Shown here: positions 52,721 through 58,725 of the stretch, one piece after another
Layout: every line of letters begins with the position of its first letter
How positions within the stretch are numbered: the stretch's first letter is position 1
NCBI GenBank assembly: GCA_023375785.1
Contig: SZWC01007283.1
Span: 35,504 to 96,988, forward strand
DNA from: Penium margaritaceum
Taxonomy: Eukaryota > Streptophyta > Zygnematophyceae > Desmidiales > Peniaceae
Direction of reading: 5' to 3'
DNA: 61,485 nucleotides
Notes under the pieces: model-generated
Seen by the model: only the letters and a program-made list of their open reading frames with translations
Told to the model about the DNA's origin: nothing
Database searches by the model: none
Position numbers and translations under genes: made by a program

Positions 52721-54842
52721 TCGTCGAGAGTCGTGACAGCAGACTGAGCTCAAGAGTAGGCACATACAGAATGTCTGGCAGAAAGAGCTCCCCCCCAGGG
52801 CCAACAAAGCGGACAACTCCAACACCCTGGACAGATAGAAGCTGACCAGAGCCGGTGCGTACAAAGCGGACGAAGCCCACGGGGCCCAGGGAAACGAACG
52901 CGGAACGACAAGAGGTCATGTAGTGAGTTGCTCCTGAGTCAAGAATCCAAAAGCCACTCGCCACACGAACACACGAAGGATCACGACTCACAGCTGCAAC
53001 AGCAGAGCGAGGTAGAAGACGTTGACCACATGCAGCCAGACAACGAGGCAGACTGTAAGACTGCCAGTGCTCAATCCACGGAACATCAACTGAGGGATGA
53101 CCCTGAACATGATCGGGCGACGAACCACGAAGGGACAAGTCATCAGCACACGCAAGCGCCACCAAGGCTGAATGCACACTCTCACCTCCCTGATCACGGA
53201 GGTGGCGTTGGTACACGGCATGGGAGAGGACGGAGTCCAGCTGACGGGCATCCTTCGATGGGCCGGTGATGACAACGCCAGAAGAGGGACGCTGAGGCGC
53301 GGCGGTGGACGACAGCCATGGTGGAGGAGAGTAGAAACCAGACGGGGGCCCGAAGTAGACGGGGTTGCCGAGTCCAGGAGGCCAGCCCCAGGGAGGGAGT
53401 GGTGACGGTGGCACAAGGACTGTGTTATAAGCAGCAGCCATCGGCGGTGAGGTGTGCCCGGTGGAGATGGTGGAGATGGAGGAGCGCGAGGAGCCTCCAC
53501 TGGAACCGGTGGAGCGAGCCCAATGGGCACGCATGGCTGAGGCGAGGCGGGCATCATCAGGAGGAGCTGGGCACTTGGGTACAGCATGACCGGTAACGCC
53601 GCAGTTCCAGCACGTGCCAGTGCTAGAGGAAGAAGATGAGGATGGAGCATCATCAGAGCTGCAACTCTTGCCACCTTTGCCTTGGCCAACCCCCCTTGAG
53701 GCACCCCCTCGACCTTTGCCCTTGCCACCCCCCACACTTCGGCCACCCCCTTGAGAAACAAGAGATGTGGCAGTAGAGGTGGGAGTGATGGTAGACGATG
53801 ATGCAGGAGCAGAGGAGGAGGAGGAAGGGAGGGCACTGGTAGCTACTGCAACGGCTGCGTGGTGAATGCGGTTGTTCTCCAGTGCGCTCCACCAGTCCGT
53901 CAGAGGCGGAGAGATGAACTCCCACAAGGCACCAATGCCAGGGGGTGCATCAGCTGGGACAAGAATGGGAGCAAGACGTTCAAGCTCAGTTGCCTTCACC
54001 TCTCGGAAGACGTCCTTGAGTTCTGGAATAAGGCCGTTGACAATGGAAAGAACTGCAGGTAGCTGTCTTGGGGCGGCCTTACAAAGTTCGCGCAGCAGTC
54101 GCAGACTGCGGGCCCAATAGGCATCGGCTGTTTCATCAGTACGACTGGAGAGAGTGTTGAATTGGACAGTGAGCACGCTCTGAGCAGCGTGACCAGTCAC
54201 TGTTGTGCGCCTTTTGATCAGTGAGTAGGCACCAACAGGATCAGCAGGGGTGCGGCGTGCTGTGTCCGCGTTGTAGGACCCGATCTCGTCTGTGAGATCA
54301 TCGGGTCCGCAGCGAATGAGAGCACAAACAGTGCGTGCAGATTCAGACTCAATAGGCATGAAAGGTGGGTTAGTAGAGGGGTTTGGTTCATGGTAGTACT
54401 CCCAGAGTTGTTCCCCCTGTGCCCAGGCACTGAAACGGACCTCCCAGGAGTGAAAGGTCAGGTTAGAAGTGAAGTGGGGTGGGTTTGAGTCAAAGACGGA
54501 TTTGCGTTGCATGAATGGGGCAAGCGCTTTGGCTGCGGCTGCGCCAGCGGTAACGACGACTGTGAGAGGGTCAGAGGAGGACGAGCCAGCAGGGGTGGAT
54601 GCGGAAGCAAGCGAAGTGGAGAATGCAGCAGCAATGCTAGCAGACTGTGTGGTGCGCAAGGTGGGCTGAAGACGGTTAAGAACCAGATCAGCGATGTGAT
54701 CTGCAAACGTTTCTCGGTCAGCCTGCTCTGCACGCACTTTGTCCTCAGCGGCACGCTGAGCAGTGAGCGCTGCCTGAAGAGCAATGCGCTCACGTTGCAA
54801 CTCAGCCTACAAGGCTGCGTATTGGTCGTCGTCAACCGGCAT
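52674..54842 (-). CDS. gag: Copia-E gag-protease
   Basis: ATG 54842 (MPVDDDQYAAL), TAG at codon 12, then 708 open codons. An N-terminal charged helix (RIALQAALTAQRAAEDKVRAE) is followed by the capsid-like region (FHSWEVRFSAWAQGEQLWEY; SLIKRRTTVTGHAAQSVLTV; ADAYWARSLRLLREL) and a Ser/Gly/Lys-rich basic linker. The zinc knuckle CWNCGVTGHAVPKC lies at about 53612-53571. Then a Pro/Trp/Tyr-rich segment and the protease motif DSGATHYMTS with LELSLLS near the end. A shift at about 52740 ends the run. Gag and protease are one frame here. Confidence 0.92.
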
Positions 54843-54871
54843 TTTGCCAGTGACGCAACTCTGTCAAGAAA

Positions 54872-54908
54872 ATTTCGGCAGAGTTTTCCCAGCCCCAGTG
54901 GGCGTGGG
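54872..54908 (-). promoter_or_regulatory. Conserved pre-gag block, Copia-E copy
   Basis: Minus strand CCCACGCCCACTGGGGCTGG, then GAAAACTCTG and CCGAAAT, 30 nt upstream of the gag ATG. A TTTTCTTGACAG tract follows it and would fit a splice acceptor. Function unknown. Confidence 0.75.
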
Positions 54909-55009
54909 AAGAGTATGATGGGTGCGTGGAAGTCCGTTGCAAGGCAACAACTTGGTCGCACAAAATAGAGCAACACAGGGAAGGCCAAGAAGAAAGGGAG
55001 AGACCAAGC

Positions 55010-56413
55010 TCACCAAGCGCTGCGGCGTAGTGAGAACAGTGGCGGAAGAGCTGCCGCAATTGAGAAGGCGACCACTGCAATTGCGGCCGATGTAGAGACG
55101 ATGAGGCAGGTTGCTCCTGTTAATGCTCCCGCTGATAGGGTGGAGAAAGCCGCAGCAGTCGACACTAGGAGCTGAATGTGGCGTGTCACCGAGGATGAGG
55201 GCATGGAAGACAGCTGTGACGTGGAGATGTGGACGGAGTCAACAGCACTAGAGAGCGCTGTGGCCGCTGCACCTGCTGCTGATGCAACTGCGTCTGTTGC
55301 GGTAGCAACCTGGGTCAATACGTTGACAGCTACAGTTGCTAAGGGGGCCCTGATCAACTGCAGCCAAGGTGTAGATCTCAACGGCCCTACCGGCGGCAGT
55401 GCTGGCCGGTGCACGTGTGGCACGAGCAGTGGCTGCAAATGTGGACGCAACTGCAGCACTAGACACAAGCGCAGCCTGTAGGGCAAACAGAATGTCGGGT
55501 GATGGGGATGACGATGAACCTGTAGTCGACGCAGTTGGCAATGCAGCACGACGAGAGGGGTGCGCCTGTGATGTTGCTGCTGCAGAGTGCGGCANCAATC
55601 TGGGTCACTACGTTGACAGCTGCAGCTGCTAAGGGGGCCCTGATCAACTGCAGCCAAGGTGTAGATCTCAACGGCCCTACCGGCGGCAGTGCTGGCCGGT
55701 GCACGTGTGGCACGAGCAGTGGCTGCAAATGTGGACGCAACTGCAGCACTAGACACAAGCGCAGCCTGTAGGGCAAACAGAATGTCGGGTGATGGGGATG
55801 ACGATGAACCTGTAGTCGACGCAGTTGGCAATGCAGCACGACGAGAGGGGTGCGCCTGTGATGTTCCTGTTGTAGACTGTGGCACTGAGTCACGAGCAGC
55901 GGCACGTTGATGCCGTTGGCGCGTTCTATGGGAGACGGGTGGGCTTACCGGTGTGTGCAGAGGCCTGTGGTCGCGTGGTGGCGCCGTAGCTGGCTTGTTT
56001 TGCACCGTCCGTGAGTCGTCGGAGGCGGACTGGCAGTGGGCTGCGTGGTCCCGCGCGTCCGCCCACACGTAGTAATCAGCGGGGTCGTAGTCCTCTCCAG
56101 GGTGATAGCCCGGACTGCTGCGACGCACCCTCGACCGAATCTCCCGCTCAGCCCGCTCCTCGTAGCATGCAAGCTCTCTGTTGACGCGGGCACGCTCACG
56201 TGCGACCGTGGGAGACGTTGGGATTGGCTCAGTGTTGGGAGGAGAAGCCAGTGCGCTAAGTGCCTGGCTGCCCGGAGGGCAGCCTGAGGTGTCAAAAGTG
56301 CACGAAGGCAATGACGGCAGAAGAACTGTGTGAGTCGAGAGTGCGGGGTGTGCTCTTGTGGGAGATTCATGAGAGGACGGCGAAAGATGAGTGCGACGGG
56401 CGGAAGTGCACAC
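55010..56413 (-). CDS. Copia-E pre-gag accessory ORF
   Basis: Open from 56413 to TGA 55010, but one stretch is an assembly-type duplicate (289 bp plus N), so the genuine protein is about 370 residues. N-terminal Ser/Pro-rich part, then a charged helical segment (ARERARVNRELACYEERAER), an acidic Asp/Tyr segment (GEDYDPADYYVWAD), an Ala/Thr/Ser-rich middle with RATRAPASTAAGRAVEIYTL, and a hydrophobic end (LSAGALTGATCLIVSTSAAI; AVVAFSIAAALPPLFSL) compatible with two membrane helices. Homologues lie at the same place in D, G and H. I know no Copia protein of this type. An Env-like or membrane-remodelling role is speculation. Confidence 0.78.
   Translation of the reverse strand: MCTSARRTHLSPSSHESPTRAHPALSTHTVLLPSLPSCTFDTSGCPPGSQALSALASPPNTEPIPTSPTVARERARVNRELACYEERAEREIRSRVRRSSPGYHPGEDYDPADYYVWADARDHAAHCQSASDDSRTVQNKPATAPPRDHRPLHTPVSPPVSHRTRQRHQRAAARDSVPQSTTGTSQAHPSRRAALPTASTTGSSSSPSPDILFALQAALVSSAAVASTFAATARATRAPASTAAGRAVEIYTLAAVDQGPLSSCSCQRSDPDXCRTLQQQHHRRTPLVVLHCQLRRLQVHRHPHHPTFCLPYRLRLCLVLQLRPHLQPLLVPHVHRPALPPVGPLRSTPWLQLIRAPLATVAVNVLTQVATATDAVASAAGAAATALSSAVDSVHISTSQLSSMPSSSVTRHIQLLVSTAAAFSTLSAGALTGATCLIVSTSAAIAVVAFSIAAALPPLFSLRRSAW
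55306..55884 (-). repeat. 289-bp direct repeat around a single N (probable assembly join)
   Basis: Positions 55306-55594 and 55596-55884 are near-identical copies on either side of the N at 55595, with mismatches concentrated near their ends. The homologous ORFs in D, G and H have this segment once, which supports an unmerged overlap. Confidence 0.85.
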
Positions 56414-56897
56414 GAAGAAATGTGAGTTCCGCAGGCAGAAGCAGAGGCACCACGTGAGCCACGTGTGCGGAGCGTACTGTTGCGTGCTGCTGGAGCACCA
56501 GAATCGCCGGCGGTGTGTGGGGAGCCGAGAGTTGGCGCTGTGCGTATGGACTGCGATGGGGCTTCGTCAGGCGTTCTCACCAGAGCAGCACCCCTTGTGA
56601 ACCACGGGGAAAGAATGCGCTGCTGCGGAGGGCTTGCACGTGCGGCTGCTGAGAGACAGCAGCGGCTGTAGATGCAGACACATGGCACCGCCAGAGGTGC
56701 GGAGACCGAGTCTCAGCGGGGTGCGAGTGAACGACGGTGACAGTAAGGTGTCGGTCCGATGCTACAAGCTGCAGCAGCTGGCGCTGTGACTCCCACCCAC
56801 CACGTTCATGCGCGGTCACCTGCGCGGGATCACCCGCTATGCTCAGATGGCCCGACAAGGACCCAGGACTGTAGCTAAGGGGAGCGGGGTTCCCCTT
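56414..56897 (-). other. Leader of Copia-E
   Basis: Untranslated region between the PBS and the accessory ORF. An overlapping alternative frame (56688-55945) has no family signature and ends at the TAA inside CGGTAAGC. I do not call it a gene. Confidence 0.5.
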
Positions 56898-56909
56898 GCT
56901 CTGATACCA
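56898..56909 (-). other. Primer binding site of Copia-E
   Basis: The minus strand reads TGGTATCAGAGC, one base after the LTR end (CTACCTA, C, then PBS). Confidence 0.9.
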
Positions 56910-56910
56910 G

Positions 56911-57362
56911 TAGGTAGCAGCGGCTACTAAGCAAGCATGAAAGCAAGCAAGTAGGCAGGCTGGAGACGGGGTCACACCATGGATCGGGGGAATGCAACTT
57001 TCACACTGGTGGCAAGACGTTAGCAAGTAATAAGCGAACGAGGTGGTATATACCAGTTGACCGGGCCACCCACGCGAGGTGCTCGACGTGGGGCCCGGAC
57101 GCCACCCAGAGATCGAACCTGACCCTGGAGCGAACGAGCTCCAGTCGGTTGCTCACATGCTGGTACAAACCGGACATGTGGCCCCCTAAGGATCAGCAAC
57201 CCGGTTTACCATCCTGAGTGCATGCAAGTGTGTGACAATTCCACCAAATCACATGCATGCTATTCTATAGTTGTATCCCCCATTTTGCTAGTGAAGTCAG
57301 CTCTAAACTGAGGCTCATGGAGAGGTTGGTGTTGTGACCACCACTAGGCAGTCAGTTGGTGT
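56911..57362 (-). repeat. 5' LTR of Copia-E, partial
   Basis: 452 bp matching the start of the 3' LTR (48661 onward) up to GTCAGTTGGTG, where Copia-F begins. The remaining about 130 bp should lie to the right of Copia-F, outside the window. Confidence 0.88.
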
Positions 57363-57898
57363 TGTTGTGTGTGTCGTACACAGCTTACGGTGACCCCTCG
57401 GCTCATGTCCATTCACGTGCAGATCCCTGAGACAGGCGACGGCGGCAGCAGGTCGGCAGCCGGTGGCGACGGGCGCCCAGAAGACTTCCGTATTTTGTAG
57501 ACTCGTGCTGTGTCAGAGCACATAGGCGTGCAGCCTATCAGGATGTAGATCTCGTCGACGTGGCCGTTCTGGTTCAAACGGCTCGTCGTTCTGACATGTC
57601 TGCAGGGAATTGTGACCAAAACTTTGTTTTTGCCACTGTTTTGTCCTGCTAGAAAAACAGCGCCGTTGTGCGCCGTGCGTGTGTCTGCATCCACTAGGTC
57701 CATGGCACTATATAGGTTGGCCAGACCTCAGTTGTCATTTCTCTCTGCACATTTCAAATATTTGCAGCATTCTGACACTTGTGTTTGTGTCCCTAGCCAA
57801 CCCCTTGCTGTTCTCACCTCCACCTGTGTGTGCTAGTGACTTAGCTAGCTGGCTTGCGTTGCCACGCTAGCAACAGCAGTGCTAGGAGCTGTCTCTCA
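57363..57898 (+). repeat. 5' LTR of Copia-F
   Basis: About 536 bp from TGTTGTGTGTGTCG to GTCTCTCA, immediately before the PBS. The left edge is placed by analogy with Copia-A and by loss of similarity to the Copia-E LTR. It could shift by three bases. Confidence 0.85.
57709..57714 (+). promoter_or_regulatory. TATA box of Copia-F LTR
   Basis: TATATA in CACTATATAGG lies about 20 nt upstream of CAGTTGTCATTTCTCTC, the block shared with Copia-A and the likely start of R. A good match to a plant-type TATA promoter; activity is inferred. Confidence 0.6.
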
Positions 57899-57918
57899 TG
57901 GTATCAGAGCAGCGAGCC
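57899..57918 (+). other. Primer binding site of Copia-F
   Basis: TGGTATCAGAGCAGCGAGCC directly follows the LTR. Initiator tRNA-Met type. Confidence 0.9.
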
Positions 57919-58725
57919 AGTGCTCGTATAGCTGCGCAGCAGAGACGCAGCAGCCGAAGAAGTCGTGAGCAACCGCAGCCGTTGCCTTGAGGAGCAGCAG
58001 CAGCAGTGCCCACGGTCTCGGCGGGAGGTCCTGGGAGGACCCACCACCACTTCGACTGCGTTTTAAAAACATCCGCGGTCAGTCCGCGGTCGTTCCGCGG
58101 TCGATTCGCGGTCGTTCCGCGGTCGTTCCGCGGTGCTCCGCGGTGATCAAGCTTCCGCGGCGAGCGCGGCAACCGCGCGACCGCGTCGGAACACGCGTCG
58201 AATGCCGCGGAGGCACTCGGCGTTCCGCTTTTGCCACCTCGCGGTGACCTCAACAGTCTAGATCCGCGGTGTTCCGCGGATCCGCACAGCTCCGCCGCAG
58301 CCACACCGCCGCGCAGCTCGACCTCCGCGGCCGCTCAGGACGACATCGACGCTGCTCGCCGCCGACCTGCGACCGCGGAGCTGCGGGTGCGGAACGGGTC
58401 GACCGTGGCGACCGCCGTCCCCCAGCAGCACGCCGCGTTCTACACCAGCACGACCGTAGTGACCGCGGTCATTGCCGGTGAACCGCGGTAAACCGCGGTA
58501 CTCCGCGGTCATCGGCGGTACTCCGCGGTCATCAGCGGTAAATCCGCGGTGATCCGCGGTGATCCGCGGTGAGCTTCCGCGGTGAGGTTCACCGCGGAGG
58601 GTATCCGCGGAGACGCTCCGCGGAGGAGTTCCGCGGGGAGGAATTTCCGCGGAAGGGCGGTTCCGTGGAGACGTTCCGCGGAAGAATTCCGTGGAGGGGA
58701 AAACCAGGGGAGGAAAACAATTGCC
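57919..58725 (+). repeat. Leader of Copia-F with CCGCGG repeat array
   Basis: From about 58073 to 58681 the hexamer CCGCGG occurs about 27 times, often as TTCCGCGGTCG or ATCCGCGGTGA, at irregular spacing. Open frames here (both strands) are compositional and I do not call them genes. The leader of Copia-A has no such array. Confidence 0.85.

Larger units (their letters stand above)
48661..57362 (-). mobile_element. Copia-E, with 5' LTR split by Copia-F
   Basis: The 3' LTR is 48661-49244. The 5' LTR starts at 56911 and is cut at 57362 by Copia-F; its remainder would lie beyond the window. It has the best preserved coding capacity of the D/E/G/H group: gag-protease in one open run, then two frameshifts, three TAG and one TGA through pol. 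It contains the accessory ORF and the conserved pre-gag block. A 289-bp duplicate around an N inflates its length. Confidence 0.9.

Noticed and set aside
55010..56413. Accessory ORF as a retroviral-type envelope glycoprotein
   Set aside because: No signal peptide, Cys-rich ectodomain or furin-type site is visible, and it lies 5' of gag; only the hydrophobic C-terminus is suggestive.
55945..56688. 247-codon minus-strand frame overlapping the start of the Copia-E accessory ORF
   Set aside because: No homologous frame in D, G or H, no recognisable domain, GC-rich Arg/Ala/Ser/Thr composition.
58231..58491. Overlapping ORFs in the Copia-F leader (both strands)
   Set aside because: They follow from the stop-poor CCGCGG repeat composition and match no family.
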